Positions 52,527 through 61,558 of a DNA stretch of 64,000 nt are shown here, one piece after another. The translations under genes and the position numbers were made by a program. The notes under the pieces are model-generated. The model ran no database searches. It was not told where the DNA came from and worked only from the letters and a program-made list of their open reading frames with translations. Source of the stretch: Hymenobacter sp. APR13 (GTDB lineage: Bacteria > Bacteroidota > Bacteroidia > Cytophagales > Hymenobacteraceae); contig NZ_CP006587.1 in NCBI RefSeq assembly GCF_000737515.1, forward strand, positions 2,475,001 through 2,539,000. Direction: 5' to 3'. Position 1 is the first letter of the stretch. Each line of letters opens with the position of its first letter.

Positions 52527-53500
52527 CCCAGGTACCACGCCGCCGAGGCGGCCACCGTCACGGCCTCGCCGGGCGTTAGGGTGGGGGCGGCGGTTTTTAC
52601 CGTCAGGTGGCCGCCTTTGAGGGTTACGTCCACTTCGGAGTAGCTGCCCATGAAGCGCACGGCCCGCACGGTACCGGCCAGGCCCGGGCCCTCCGGATGG
52701 AGCTGCAGGGCCTCGGGCCGCACCAGCAGCGGCTTGCGGCGGGGTTTCAGGCCGGCCTGCTGCGCCAACGCCGTGGCCAGCGCCCCGGTCAGCAGGTTGT
52801 AGTCGCCGAACAGGCCGGCGGTGTACTCGTTGGCGGGCTGCTGGTATACCTGCCGGGGCGCGCCCTGCTGCACCAGCCGGCCCGCCTGCAGCACCAGCAG
52901 CTCCTCGGCCCAGGCCAGCGTGTCGGTGGGGTCGTGCGAGACGAGGATGCAGGTTAGGTCCAGCTCGGCCCCGATGTCCTCCAGCACAGCCTTGAGCTGC
53001 TGCTTGTGGGCGCGGTCGAGGTTGGAGAAGGGCTCGTCGAGCAGCAGCAGGCGCGGGGCGCCCAGCAGCAGCCGGGCCAGCGCCACGCGCTGCCGCTCGC
53101 CACCCGACAGTTGGTCGGTGCGGCGCGCCAGCAGGTGCCCGATGCGGCAGAGCTCGTACAGGGCCTCGGCTTCGGCGGCCGGCCGCTGGCTGGCGTAGCG
53201 CAGCACCTGCTCCACCCGCAGCGAGTGCGGCAGCTCGGAGTGCTGCGACAGATATGCCACGCCCGGGTGCCCCGGAATCAGCACGTCGTGGGGCCCATGC
53301 ACGCGGCGCCCATCGAACGTAACGGTACCGGCCGTGGGCTGCACCAGTCCGGCAATCACCTGCAGCAAAGTGCTTTTGCCGGCCCCGGTTTCGCCCGCAA
53401 TGGCCAGCCGCCGCCCCTCCGGCAGTTCAAAGCTGATGTCCTGCAGCGCCGTGTGGCTGCTTTCCTGCACCGAAATCCCCGCAACCTGCAATAAGCTCAT
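52523..53500 (-). CDS. ABC transporter ATP-binding protein with TOBE domain
   Basis: 325 residues. Walker A AGETGAGKSTLLQV, signature QLSGGERQRVALARLLL, Walker B LLLLDEPFSNLDRAHK, switch His in LVSHDPTDTLAWAEEL, and a C-terminal TOBE domain (RPEALQLHPEGPGLAGTVRA, VKFMGSYSEVDV-like). This is the architecture of importer ATPases for spermidine/putrescine, iron(III), sulfate or molybdate. No permease or binding protein is nearby, so its partners are unknown. The stop codon comes from the adjoining GTAGAGACGC repeat. Promoter box at 53544-53551. Confidence 0.92.
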   Translation of the reverse strand: MSLLQVAGISVQESSHTALQDISFELPEGRRLAIAGETGAGKSTLLQVIAGLVQPTAGTVTFDGRRVHGPHDVLIPGHPGVAYLSQHSELPHSLRVEQVLRYASQRPAAEAEALYELCRIGHLLARRTDQLSGGERQRVALARLLLGAPRLLLLDEPFSNLDRAHKQQLKAVLEDIGAELDLTCILVSHDPTDTLAWAEELLVLQAGRLVQQGAPRQVYQQPANEYTAGLFGDYNLLTGALATALAQQAGLKPRRKPLLVRPEALQLHPEGPGLAGTVRAVRFMGSYSEVDVTLKGGHLTVKTAAPTLTPGEAVTVAASAAWYLG

Positions 53501-53543
53501 AAGTACCCGCCCGCTTGTAAGCAGGCAACCTCCGCCCGCCCTG

Positions 53544-53551
53544 CAAAGCTA
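53544..53551 (-). promoter_or_regulatory. Bacteroidota -7 box (TAGCTTTG) for the ABC ATPase
   Basis: Reverse-strand exact TAnnTTTG match, 43 bases before the ATG at 53500. Confidence 0.5.
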
Positions 53552-53585
53552 CGCCGTTCAGCCTCGGCGCAGGGTGAGTGGCAGC

Positions 53586-53761
53586 TAAAGCTAAAAGCTA
53601 GTTCCCCTCCTTGGAAAGGAGGGGTTAGGGGTGGTTGACAATCGTTGAACGGTGTTTAGAACTAGATTCTAGTAATCGTTCTATCGGCCATCAACCACCC
53701 CTAACCCACACTCGCTCGATGCGCGACATTTTCCAAGGAGGGGAACTAGCTTTTAGCTTTA
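53586..53761. repeat. Long palindrome, CTAGTTCCCCTCC family, copy 3, with an insert
   Basis: Arms TAAAGCTAAAAGCTAGTTCC at both ends. In the right arm the expected CTCC after CACCCCTAACCC is replaced at about 53708-53728 by an unrelated 21-base block containing CACTCGCTCGATGCGCGAC, breaking the stem. Inner part shares GTTGACAATCGTTGAACGG with copy 1. Confidence 0.92.
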
Positions 53762-53792
53762 GTATCCGCAAACCGGCCCGGCCCAAACGCAA

Positions 53793-53818
53793 CAGAGCCG
53801 CGACAGGTCGCGGCTCTG
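53793..53818 (-). terminator. Hairpin after the DUF4136 gene
   Basis: CAGAGCCGCGAC pairs with GTCGCGGCTCTG with a 2-base centre, 25 bases after the minus-strand stop. Only a weak T stretch follows. Confidence 0.55.
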
Positions 53819-53842
53819 GCTTAAGATTCGGAAGCAAGCTGT

Positions 53843-54445
53843 TTACAGCTTCTCCACCGGAAACTTGTCGAGGATGTCCTTGGCCGATTTAGAGAATTCC
53901 TCGCCGATGCGGCCGGGGTTGCCCACGGCGTCGGCCACTGAGCCGCGCCACACCAGGTTGTTGCTGCGCGCATCCACGAAGTCCAGAATCATGGTGCCTT
54001 CGGTGAAGGTTTCGGTGCGGGTGCCGGCGTTGTAGTACGGCGACGAGTAGAAGTAGCCGTAGTTGATGGGCAGGAAGCGGCCCCGGTACGCAAAGGAGTA
54101 GGGGTAGGCGAAGCCGGCCGGCTGCGGGTTGGTTACGGTGCGCTCGGCCTCCTCAATGTAGAGGTGGTAGGTCAGGTAGAAATCGGGTTTGGTGCGGCCC
54201 GTGGCCTGCCGGATGCCGCGCTTGGCCAGCTCCGAATTGATGGCGCTCTGAATCTGCTGGTCGTTGAGGCTGCTCTTGTAAATCGGGTTGGCCGAGCTGG
54301 CCGATTTCACCTCCGTAGTGGCCCAGTCGTAGGTTTTGTACTGCGAGAAGTCGGTGCCGGGGCGCTGCTGCACGGCCACAGAGGGCGAGCAAGCGCCTAC
54401 CAGCACGGTAAGCAGAAAGAGGAAGATATTGGCAGTGATTTTCAT
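53843..54445 (-). CDS. DUF4136 family lipoprotein
   Basis: 200 residues. Lipoprotein signal MKITANIFLFLLTVLVGAC with Cys19. DUF4136 features: FSQYKTYDWATT near the start, SAINSELAKRGIRQA, KPDFYLTYHLYIEE, GTMILDFVDARSNNLVWRGS (the hallmark D..D..LVWRG) and ILDKFP at the end. Periplasm- or surface-facing lipoprotein of unknown role, common in Bacteroidota and Proteobacteria. Confidence 0.9.
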   Translation of the reverse strand: MKITANIFLFLLTVLVGACSPSVAVQQRPGTDFSQYKTYDWATTEVKSASSANPIYKSSLNDQQIQSAINSELAKRGIRQATGRTKPDFYLTYHLYIEEAERTVTNPQPAGFAYPYSFAYRGRFLPINYGYFYSSPYYNAGTRTETFTEGTMILDFVDARSNNLVWRGSVADAVGNPGRIGEEFSKSAKDILDKFPVEKL

Positions 54446-54572
54446 GACGAAGAGAGGCTAGTGAACGATAAAAGACACGTTGGCTATACCCGCTCTGCTG
54501 CCCGGATGTTGCGCTTGAGCTTGGCCCCCTAGCTCGGCCACACGCTGACTTGGGCTGATTACCACCGCAGGT

Positions 54573-55073
54573 TCAGGCGGACGGCAAGCAGGGTGCCGGG
54601 CCGGAGTGAGCGGCTAGGCGCTGGCAGGCAGTTTCCATGCGAGCTACTTTCTGCTCGTCGGTGGGGGCGGCGGCCACCCACGCCACCCAGGCCTGCCGAG
54701 CGGTGGCGGGCAGCTGTGCGTAGCAGGCCAGCGCCCCCGGCACTTCCGCTAGGCATTCCGTGAAATCCTCTTCTGATACCATGAGCGGCGCCTCTTCGTC
54801 GGCGCACAGCAGCTGCAGGCGCACCACGTCGCCGGCTTCCTTGCCGATTTGCTTGCGGATGGCGGCGCGTACCGGCAGAAACAGTTGGCCCCCACCCAGC
54901 GGCATCAGCGTGGCGTTTTCGAGTGCGAAGTCGTCAATCTGCCCGCTTACCCGCAGCTGGTTGAACCACGACCTGGGAGCCGCCACCGTGGCCGGCAGCG
55001 GCGCATACGTCCAGCCGCCCTTGCCGGGAAACCGTTCCAGCGTCACGTCGCCGATGAAAAGTTCGATAGGCAT
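54573..55073 (-). CDS. YdeI/OmdA-associated family protein (second copy)
   Basis: 166 residues from ATG 55073 (MPIELFIGDVTLERFPGKGG). DUF1905-like region: WTYAPLPATVAAP and then NATLMPLGGGQLFLPVRAAI, RKQIGKEAGDVVRLQLLCAD; C-terminal helical YdeI part (FTECLAEVPGALACYAQLPA, WVAWVAAAPTDEQKVARMET). Compared with the copy at 550-1032 it has a clearer start and full helical end. The long upstream open frame overlaps the divergent SGNH gene and is not coding. Confidence 0.82.
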   Translation of the reverse strand: MPIELFIGDVTLERFPGKGGWTYAPLPATVAAPRSWFNQLRVSGQIDDFALENATLMPLGGGQLFLPVRAAIRKQIGKEAGDVVRLQLLCADEEAPLMVSEEDFTECLAEVPGALACYAQLPATARQAWVAWVAAAPTDEQKVARMETACQRLAAHSGPAPCLPSA

Positions 55074-55188
55074 TGGGTAGGCGGCCCGTTCGCCGGGCCG
55101 GCGCAAAAAGTACAGGATAGAAGCAGCCTTTGGTACGTGCCGCCCGACTACTGGATACATAGTTACCACGCGGCTTCCTCTTTCTTGT

Positions 55189-55887
55189 ATGTCTATGCTG
55201 AATTCGATGCGCTGGCTGGCCGTGGCCGCCGGCCTGCTGCTGGCCGCTCCCGGCCACAGTGTGGCCCAGTCGGCAACCGTGCCGCCCCTCAACCCCGCCC
55301 AGTGGACGCAAGAGCTGCGCGCCTTCGCCCGCCAGGACAGCCTCACGCCGCCACCGCGCAAGCCCATTCTGTTTTACGGAAGCTCGTCCATCCGCAAGTG
55401 GGAAACGCTGCGCCAGGATTTCCCGGGCCGCCCGGTGCTCAACCGCGGCTTCGGCGGCTCCCGCTTCCCCGATGCCCTCTACTTCTTCGAGAAGCTGGTG
55501 GTAGCCTACCAGCCCCGGCAGGTGGTGCTCTACGAAGGCGACAACGATATTGGGGCCGGCGCGTCGGCGCAGGAGGTGTTTCAGTCGTTTCTGGCGTTTG
55601 AGCAGCTGATGCAGCAGAAGCTGCCCAAGGTGCCGCTGGTGTTTCTGGCCATCAAACCCAGCCCCTCGCGCTGGGCGCTCTATCCCAAAGTGCAGGAAGC
55701 CAACCGCCTCATCCGCGAGTACGTGGCCGCCCACCCGAAATACCTGCGCTACGTGGATACCGCCACGCCGCTGCTGGGCCCCAACGGCAAGCCGCAGCCG
55801 CAGTTTTACGTGTCGGACAGCCTGCACATGACACCTGCCGGTTACCGGGAGTGGACGCGGGTAGTAGGGAAGGGGCTGAAGAAGTAG
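55189..55887 (+). CDS. SGNH/GDSL family hydrolase, secreted
   Basis: 232 residues. Signal peptide (MRWLAVAAGLLLAAPGHSVA). Catalytic blocks: ILFYGSSSIRKWETL (block I with the nucleophilic Ser), LNRGFGGSRFPDAL (block II Gly), VLYEGDNDIGAG (block III Asn), and SLHMTPAGYREW (block V with Asp and His). A lipase/esterase-like enzyme, probably acting in the periplasm or outside; substrate unknown. Start could be ATG 55189 or the following in-frame ATG. Confidence 0.9.
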   Translation: MSMLNSMRWLAVAAGLLLAAPGHSVAQSATVPPLNPAQWTQELRAFARQDSLTPPPRKPILFYGSSSIRKWETLRQDFPGRPVLNRGFGGSRFPDALYFFEKLVVAYQPRQVVLYEGDNDIGAGASAQEVFQSFLAFEQLMQQKLPKVPLVFLAIKPSPSRWALYPKVQEANRLIREYVAAHPKYLRYVDTATPLLGPNGKPQPQFYVSDSLHMTPAGYREWTRVVGKGLKK

Positions 55888-55893
55888 GGCTTG

Positions 55894-56865
55894 CTAAAAA
55901 GCAACAGCAACTGCTTCAGTCTCTTTGCCGGACAGCAGTTTCAGCGCATGCAGAGTATTTGCCACGCAGTCGGGCGCGCTGTAGTTAGTATAGATGAATA
56001 GGGGGCGCCCGTACAGGGTGGTTTCCTTATAACCAATGCCGGCGGCGGGTTTCTCCCAACCGAACAGAAACTTCTTCTTACCGGCTTTGTCGGGATAGGG
56101 TATAGTAACAGCTGGCTGGTGTTGAAGAACGTAAAGGCTGGTTTTTATCAGAATATCCTTCCAAGTCTTAATGGCCAACACTGAGCCATCAGGCAGCCGG
56201 AGCTGTCTGGGTTTCTGCTCAGGTAAGGCAGGAAGCGTGGTAAGGTGAGTCAGGCCTATAAAGGCTGTTTGGTCAGTTGCTTCTTTCTGAGGCTTTGGCT
56301 GCTCCGGGATGTGGGCAATACTTGGAGAAGCAAAAGCGGCTTTCGGTGCGGAAGAAATAGGTATGTTGATGCCATGTCCGCTATGGGCGGCATCCAGCCA
56401 TGTCAGCAATAGCAGCGCACAGGTGGCTAAAGTGTCTTTTTTGATGTCGAAGCCAGCTGTAAGAGGGGTATCACCGGGTTTGAAATCATCATAGAAGTGC
56501 CACTTCATTCCATCTGTCAAAACTATTTTCGTGATGCCAAATCCGAAGGCATAGCCTAGTACCTGTTGTACTACTGACTTATGTTGCAAATCGGAGTTCA
56601 AGCATTTTGCCTCGATAAGACAGGAAATCTTGCCCTCGCTGTTATGTAAAGCATAATCCGCACGCCAAGATGAGTTGATAGTTTTCTCAGGCTCTACCAT
56701 GAGCACATTTGCTGTATCCCAGCCAAGCACCCGCAGTATAGGGTCAATCAGAACGGTGCGAGTAGCTGCCTCATTCTTGCGGAGTAGTGGCGCGTTGAGT
56801 TCCGCACTGGTGCGAACGGCTTGTAAAACGGTATAGAGAGACGCTAACGGACTGGTGATGGACAT
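55894..56865 (-). CDS. Solitary HsdR-N-like PD-(D/E)XK nuclease protein
   Basis: 323 residues. The N-terminal half matches the type I restriction R-protein N-terminal (HSDR_N_2) fold: RTVLIDPILRVLGWD, then the catalytic core WRADYAL (Asp70) and CLIEAKCLN (Glu85, Lys87), VVQQVLGYAFGFG. The C-terminal 110 residues form a second domain (LPDGSVLAIKTWKDILIKTS, KFLFGWEKPAAGIGYKETTL) of a type I do not recognise. No helicase, methylase or specificity gene is near, so it is not a classical R-M system. Could be a stand-alone defence nuclease or a predicted DNA-binding protein. Confidence 0.82.
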   Translation of the reverse strand: MSITSPLASLYTVLQAVRTSAELNAPLLRKNEAATRTVLIDPILRVLGWDTANVLMVEPEKTINSSWRADYALHNSEGKISCLIEAKCLNSDLQHKSVVQQVLGYAFGFGITKIVLTDGMKWHFYDDFKPGDTPLTAGFDIKKDTLATCALLLLTWLDAAHSGHGINIPISSAPKAAFASPSIAHIPEQPKPQKEATDQTAFIGLTHLTTLPALPEQKPRQLRLPDGSVLAIKTWKDILIKTSLYVLQHQPAVTIPYPDKAGKKKFLFGWEKPAAGIGYKETTLYGRPLFIYTNYSAPDCVANTLHALKLLSGKETEAVAVAF

Positions 56866-57028
56866 CGGAAGGAAATAACAGGACGTAGCACAATGTTAAG
56901 AAATTGTGGGTGCCTGCGGGCGGTTGTTGCACCGCTAGTTCGGCCCGGCCGTATTCCCCCGTACCTTCGCCTGACCTAAACCGCGCCCAGGGAAACCAAA
57001 CCCCGGGCCCCGGCTGTTTACCCGTTCT

Positions 57029-59917
57029 ATGGCTGACAATTCCGCTCTGCAAGTAGCCGCCCCCGCGGCCGACCCCATTGACCAGCTCGACCCGCGCGAG
57101 TTTATCCTCATCAAAAACGCTCGCGTCCACAACCTCAAGAACCTGAGCGTGGCGCTGCCGCGCAACAAGTTCATTGTGGTAACGGGCCTGTCGGGCTCGG
57201 GCAAGTCCTCGCTGGCGTTTGATACGCTGTACGCCGAGGGCCAGCGCATGTACGTGGAGAGCCTCAGCAGCTACGCCCGCCAGTTTCTGGGCCGCATGGA
57301 CAAGCCCGACGTGGACTACATCCGGGGCATCTCGCCGGCCATTGCCATCGAGCAGAAGGTCAGCATCAAGAACAACCGCTCCACCGTGGGCACCAGCACC
57401 GAAATCTACGACTACCTTAAGCTGCTGTTTGCGCGGGTGGGCCGCACGTTCTCGCCCGTGAGCGGCGAGCAGGTGAAGAAGGACAACGTGGCCGACGTGG
57501 TGGACTACCTCATGCACCTGCCCGCCGATACCCGCGTGATGCTGCTGGCCCCCCTGCAGCCCGCCCAGGACGGCCGCCCGATGAGCAAGGAGCTGGATTT
57601 GCTGCTCCAGAAAGGCTACAGCCGGGTAGTAGTGAACGGCGAAACCGCCTTCATCGAAGAACTCATTGCCGAAGGCCAGCCCGAAGTAACGGGCGAAGTC
57701 TTCATCATGATTGACCGCGCCGTCATCATCCCCGGCGACGAAGATCTGACCTTCCGCCTCGCCGACTCGGTGCAAACCGCCTTCTTCGAGGGCCACGGCA
57801 GCATCGTTGTTCGTAGTTCGTTTCTCGTTTCTCGTGAGGACGAAGCCAGCGGAGACGAACAACAAACAACGAAAAACGAACAACGAACCTTCTCCGACCG
57901 GTTTGAACTGGACGGGGTGGTGTTTGAGGAACCGAGCGTCAACTTCTTCTCATTCAACAACCCCTACGGCGCCTGCCAGACCTGCGAAGGGTTCGGCTCG
58001 GTGCTGGGCATTGATGAGGACCTGGTAATTCCGGACAAGAGCCTGACGGTGTACGAGGGCGCCATTGCCCCTTGGCGCACCGACAAGCAGAGCGAGTGGC
58101 TGAAGCCCCTGCTGAAAAACGGCATCCGCTTCGATTTCCCCATTCACCGGCCCTACAACGAGCTGAGCGAAGCCGAGCGCACGTTGCTCTGGAAAGGCAA
58201 CAAGTACTTCGACGGCCTCGATACCTACTTCAAGTGGGTGAGTGAGCAGACCCACAAAATCCAGTACCGGGTGCTGCAGAGCCGTTACCGGGGCCGCACC
58301 ACCTGCCCCGACTGCCGGGGCACCCGCCTGCGCAAAGACGCCCAGTACGTGAAAATTCAGGGCCAGAGCATCACCGACCTGGTGCTGCTGCCGGTGAGCC
58401 GGGCGCTGGAGTTTTTCCAGACCCTCGACCTGCCCGAGCACGAAGCCAAAGTAGCCGAGCGCCTCGTGACGGAAGTAACCAACCGCCTGGAGTACCTGAA
58501 CCGCGTGGGTTTGGGCTACCTGACGCTCAACCGCCTCAGCAGCACGCTCTCGGGCGGGGAGAGCCAGCGGATTTCGTTGGCTACCTCGCTGGGTTCGGCG
58601 CTGGTGGGCTCGATGTATATTCTCGATGAGCCCAGCATCGGCTTGCACCCCAAGGACGCCGAGCAGCTGATTGGCGTGCTGCGCTCCTTGCAGCAGCTCG
58701 GCAACACCGTGATTGTGGTGGAGCACGAGGACAAGATGATGGAGCAGGCCGACCAGATTATCGACATCGGGCCGGAGGCTGGCTCGGGTGGCGGTATCCT
58801 GCAGTTCCAGGGAACGTATGCCGAGGTGCTGACCTCGGACACCTATACCGGCCAGTACCTGAGCGGCCGCATGGCGGTGGAAGTGCCCAAAACTCGCCGC
58901 CCCTGGCGCAACGCGCTGGAGCTAACCGGCGCCCGCGAAAACAACCTCAAAAACGTGTCGGTGAAGTTTCCGCTGAACGTGATGACGGTGGTAACGGGCG
59001 TATCGGGCTCCGGCAAATCCACCCTGATTCGGCGGATTCTGGCCCCGGCCCTGCTCAAGCAGCTGGGTGGCGGCGCGGGCGAAGCTACCGGCAAGTTCGA
59101 CCGCCTCACCGGCGTGAACGGCCAGGTAACCCACGTGGAGTTTGTGGACCAGAACCCCATCGGCAAGAGCAGCCGCTCGAACCCCGTCACCTACGTGAAG
59201 GCCTACGACGCCATCCGCACCCTGTTTGCCGACCAGCCGCTGGCCAAAGCCCGCGGCTTCAAACCCTCGCACTTCTCGTTCAACATCGACGGGGGCCGTT
59301 GCGAGGTGTGCCAGGGCGAAGGCCAGGTGAAGATTGAAATGCAGTTCATGGCCGACATCTACCTGACCTGCGAAGCCTGCGAGGGCCGCAAGTTCAAGCA
59401 GGACGTGCTGGACGTGAAGTTCCAGGACAAGGCCATCAACGACGTGCTCGACATGACCATCGAGGACAGCATCACCTTCTTTAAGGACCAGCCCAAAATC
59501 GTGGAGCGTCTCAAGCCGCTCGATGACGTGGGCCTAGGCTACATCCGCCTGGGGCAGTCGGCCAACACGCTGTCGGGCGGGGAGGCCCAGCGCGTGAAGC
59601 TGGCTTCGTTCCTGACTAAGGGCAACACCCTGCAGAACGATAAAATCCTGTTCATTTTCGACGAGCCCAGCACCGGCCTGCACTTCCACGACATCAACAA
59701 GCTGATGACGGCCCTGAACGCGCTGGTGGAGCAGGGCAACTCGGTGCTCATCATCGAGCACAACATGGACATCATCAAGTGCGCCGACTGGGTAATTGAC
59801 CTGGGCCCCGAGGGCGGTATCAACGGCGGCCACCTGCTCTTCGAAGGCACGCCCGAGGAAATGGTGAAGCAAAAAGACACCAACCACACCGCCCGCTTCC
59901 TGGCCGAGAAGCTATAA
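57029..59917 (+). CDS. uvrA: Excinuclease ABC subunit A (UvrA)
   Basis: 962 residues. Two ABC modules: first Walker [13 protein letters not shown] near residue 52 with [20 protein letters not shown] and the [12 protein letters not shown]alker B; second Walker [14 protein letters not shown] near 659 with [12 protein letters not shown] and [15 protein letters not shown]. Zinc sites [10 protein letters not shown] and [15 protein letters not shown] are present. UvrA scans for bulky lesions and loads UvrB. Residues of about 259-286 ([18 protein letters not shown]) are translated from an in-frame palindromic repeat (57806-57884). A near-consensus box TACCTTCG lies at 56962. Confidence 0.96.
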   Translation: MADNSALQVAAPAADPIDQLDPREFILIKNARVHNLKNLSVALPRNKFIVVTGLSGSGKSSLAFDTLYAEGQRMYVESLSSYARQFLGRMDKPDVDYIRGISPAIAIEQKVSIKNNRSTVGTSTEIYDYLKLLFARVGRTFSPVSGEQVKKDNVADVVDYLMHLPADTRVMLLAPLQPAQDGRPMSKELDLLLQKGYSRVVVNGETAFIEELIAEGQPEVTGEVFIMIDRAVIIPGDEDLTFRLADSVQTAFFEGHGSIVVRSSFLVSREDEASGDEQQTTKNEQRTFSDRFELDGVVFEEPSVNFFSFNNPYGACQTCEGFGSVLGIDEDLVIPDKSLTVYEGAIAPWRTDKQSEWLKPLLKNGIRFDFPIHRPYNELSEAERTLLWKGNKYFDGLDTYFKWVSEQTHKIQYRVLQSRYRGRTTCPDCRGTRLRKDAQYVKIQGQSITDLVLLPVSRALEFFQTLDLPEHEAKVAERLVTEVTNRLEYLNRVGLGYLTLNRLSSTLSGGESQRISLATSLGSALVGSMYILDEPSIGLHPKDAEQLIGVLRSLQQLGNTVIVVEHEDKMMEQADQIIDIGPEAGSGGGILQFQGTYAEVLTSDTYTGQYLSGRMAVEVPKTRRPWRNALELTGARENNLKNVSVKFPLNVMTVVTGVSGSGKSTLIRRILAPALLKQLGGGAGEATGKFDRLTGVNGQVTHVEFVDQNPIGKSSRSNPVTYVKAYDAIRTLFADQPLAKARGFKPSHFSFNIDGGRCEVCQGEGQVKIEMQFMADIYLTCEACEGRKFKQDVLDVKFQDKAINDVLDMTIEDSITFFKDQPKIVERLKPLDDVGLGYIRLGQSANTLSGGEAQRVKLASFLTKGNTLQNDKILFIFDEPSTGLHFHDINKLMTALNALVEQGNSVLIIEHNMDIIKCADWVIDLGPEGGINGGHLLFEGTPEEMVKQKDTNHTARFLAEKL
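57806..57884 (+). repeat. Palindromic repeat inside the uvrA reading frame
   Basis: Arms of 30 bases (57806-57835, starting GTTGTTCGTAGTTCG; 57855-57884, ending CGAACAAC) pair at 23 of 30 positions around a 19-base loop. Composition (CGTTGTTCGTTT-like) is unlike uvrA codons. It is in frame and interrupts a variable loop before the conserved [18 protein letters not shown] block. Confidence 0.8.
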
Positions 59918-59924
59918 AAAGCCG

Positions 59925-60044
59925 GCTGAACGGTGTAGAGACGCAATATTTTGCGTCTCGTCGTTGCTGATGTTGTTACGTTAATCGTTTGACGGTACCG
60001 TTCAACGACGAGACGCAAAATATTGCGTCTCTACACCGTTCAGC
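59925..60044. repeat. GTAGAGACGC palindrome, perfect 42-bp arms
   Basis: Left arm 59925-59966 (GCTGAACGGTGTAGAGACGC, then AATATTTTGCGTCTCGTCG and TTG) is the exact reverse complement of 60003-60044, with a 36-base loop. It lies 8 bases after the uvrA stop and may help end that transcript. Related to the element at 52363-52526. Confidence 0.95.
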
Positions 60045-60164
60045 TTCAACTGCCCCCAACCAGCTTTGCGCCGGTTGGGGGCGGTGCTTTTTCCAGCCAT
60101 AGCTGCTTGATAAATGCGCCAAATCAGGTAACTTATATAGGGATAAACGGATGCGTAGCGGGCT

Positions 60165-60638
60165 ATGATGATTATGGAAAATCCGATGCTGCGGGTGCAG
60201 CATGATGCCGCTACCGGGTTGCTGCGCGTGGCGTGGCGGGCCGGCCAGCAGGTGCAGGGCTTCCGGCCAGCGCTGGAGTGGCTGATGGCGTTCAGCCGCC
60301 GCAAGCACGTCACCAACTGGCTGGTGGACATGCTGGGCGTACCGCCGCTGGGCTACCCCGAGCAGAACTGGATTGCGCAGGAGTGGTTTGCGGCCATGGC
60401 CACCACGCCCGTGCAGCACTTGGCCCTGGTGCTCCCGACGGATATGCACAACTACCTGGTGGCTACTGCCCCGGTGCACGAGCCGGCCCTGAAGCCGCCG
60501 TTTGCGCTGCATTTTTTCCTGGATGCCGAGTCGGCGTTCAATTGGCTGCTGGGCGAGGCGCCGCACCGGCAGCAGCTGTGGCAGGAGTGGCAGCAGCCCC
60601 CGGCCCGCTTTTCGGCCAGCGTGCTGCGCGTGCTCTAA
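60165..60638 (+). CDS. STAS-like protein of unknown function
   Basis: 157 residues. Alternating strands and helices with VTNWLVDMLGVPPLGYPEQN in the centre and ALVLPTDMHNYLVAT, resembling SpoIIAA/STAS-like proteins I recall from Hymenobacter and relatives. No catalytic motif. Start at ATG 60165 (another ATG follows directly). Neighbouring genes do not suggest a pathway. Confidence 0.7.
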   Translation: MMIMENPMLRVQHDAATGLLRVAWRAGQQVQGFRPALEWLMAFSRRKHVTNWLVDMLGVPPLGYPEQNWIAQEWFAAMATTPVQHLALVLPTDMHNYLVATAPVHEPALKPPFALHFFLDAESAFNWLLGEAPHRQQLWQEWQQPPARFSASVLRVL

Positions 60639-60719
60639 CCGGCTCTGAGCGTGGCGCGCAAGCCGGCGTCAACATTGCGGTAGCGTGGCCGTAGACGGAA
60701 GCCTGCTTTCTTTGCTCGT

Positions 60720-61505
60720 ATGTCTGCTCCCTCACACTCCGCCGCTGCCGGCCGCCATTGGCGCTGGCTGGCCGCCGCCGCCATCTTCGGCAACATCTTC
60801 CTCAACTATTACTCCAACGCCTTCCCGTTCAACGGGCAGAACATGGGCGAGGTGTCGGCCAAGTACCCGACGCTGCTCACGCCGGCCGGCTACGCGTTCA
60901 GCATCTGGGGCCTGATTTTCCTGGCCCTGACGGTGTACGCCGTGTGGCAGCTGCTGCCGGCCCAGCGCCAGCTCACCCTGCCCGACGCCGTGGCCAAGCC
61001 GCTCACGCTGGCCAGTGTGGCCACGGCCGGCTGGGTGGTGCTGTTTGCTTTCGAGCACATTCTGCCCAGCGTAGCCACCATGCTCGTGATTCTGGCTGCG
61101 CTGATTGTGATGTATGGCCGGGCCCGGCGGCGGGTGCTGGGGCACAGCGCGCCGCGCTGGGCCAGCGTGCCGTTTGCCCTGTATCTGGGCTGGATTTCGG
61201 TGGCCGCCACCATCAACATCACCATCGGGCTGCGGCAGCTGGGCTGGCAGACCGCCGAGAATCTCACGGTGCTCCTGACGCTGCTGCTGCTGGCCGTGGT
61301 GGTGGGCCTGGGGCTGCTATTGAGCCGCGAGTTCCGCGACGAGGCCCCGGCGCTGGTGGGGGCGTGGGCGTTGCTGGCCATCTGGGTGGCGCGCCGCCCC
61401 GAGTACCCCGAGCTGGCCTGGGCCGCGCTGGCGGGTGCCGTGGTGGTGGCAGCGGGCAGCTTCGTGCTGGCCTCGCGCCGCCGGCGCCGGGCGCTGGGCG
61501 TCTGA
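60720..61505 (+). CDS. TspO/MBR-like (tryptophan-rich sensory) membrane protein
   Basis: 261 residues with seven or eight membrane spans. TspO-type motifs: LTPAGYAFSIWGLIFLAL near residues 55-72 and YLGWISVAATINITIGL. The length (about 260, not 160) fits the longer bacterial relatives of TspO. Ligand and role unknown; TspO proteins bind porphyrins or cholesterol-like molecules. Cys/Trp distribution (GWISVAAT, GWQTAEN) supports the call. Start ATG 60720; tpiA follows 53 bases after its stop. Confidence 0.82.
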   Translation: MSAPSHSAAAGRHWRWLAAAAIFGNIFLNYYSNAFPFNGQNMGEVSAKYPTLLTPAGYAFSIWGLIFLALTVYAVWQLLPAQRQLTLPDAVAKPLTLASVATAGWVVLFAFEHILPSVATMLVILAALIVMYGRARRRVLGHSAPRWASVPFALYLGWISVAATINITIGLRQLGWQTAENLTVLLTLLLLAVVVGLGLLLSREFRDEAPALVGAWALLAIWVARRPEYPELAWAALAGAVVVAAGSFVLASRRRRRALGV

Positions 61506-61558
61506 ATTGTCCGTAATTTGGCCCTTCAACAACTTCCCTTTCTACTCGTCTTCTTCTT

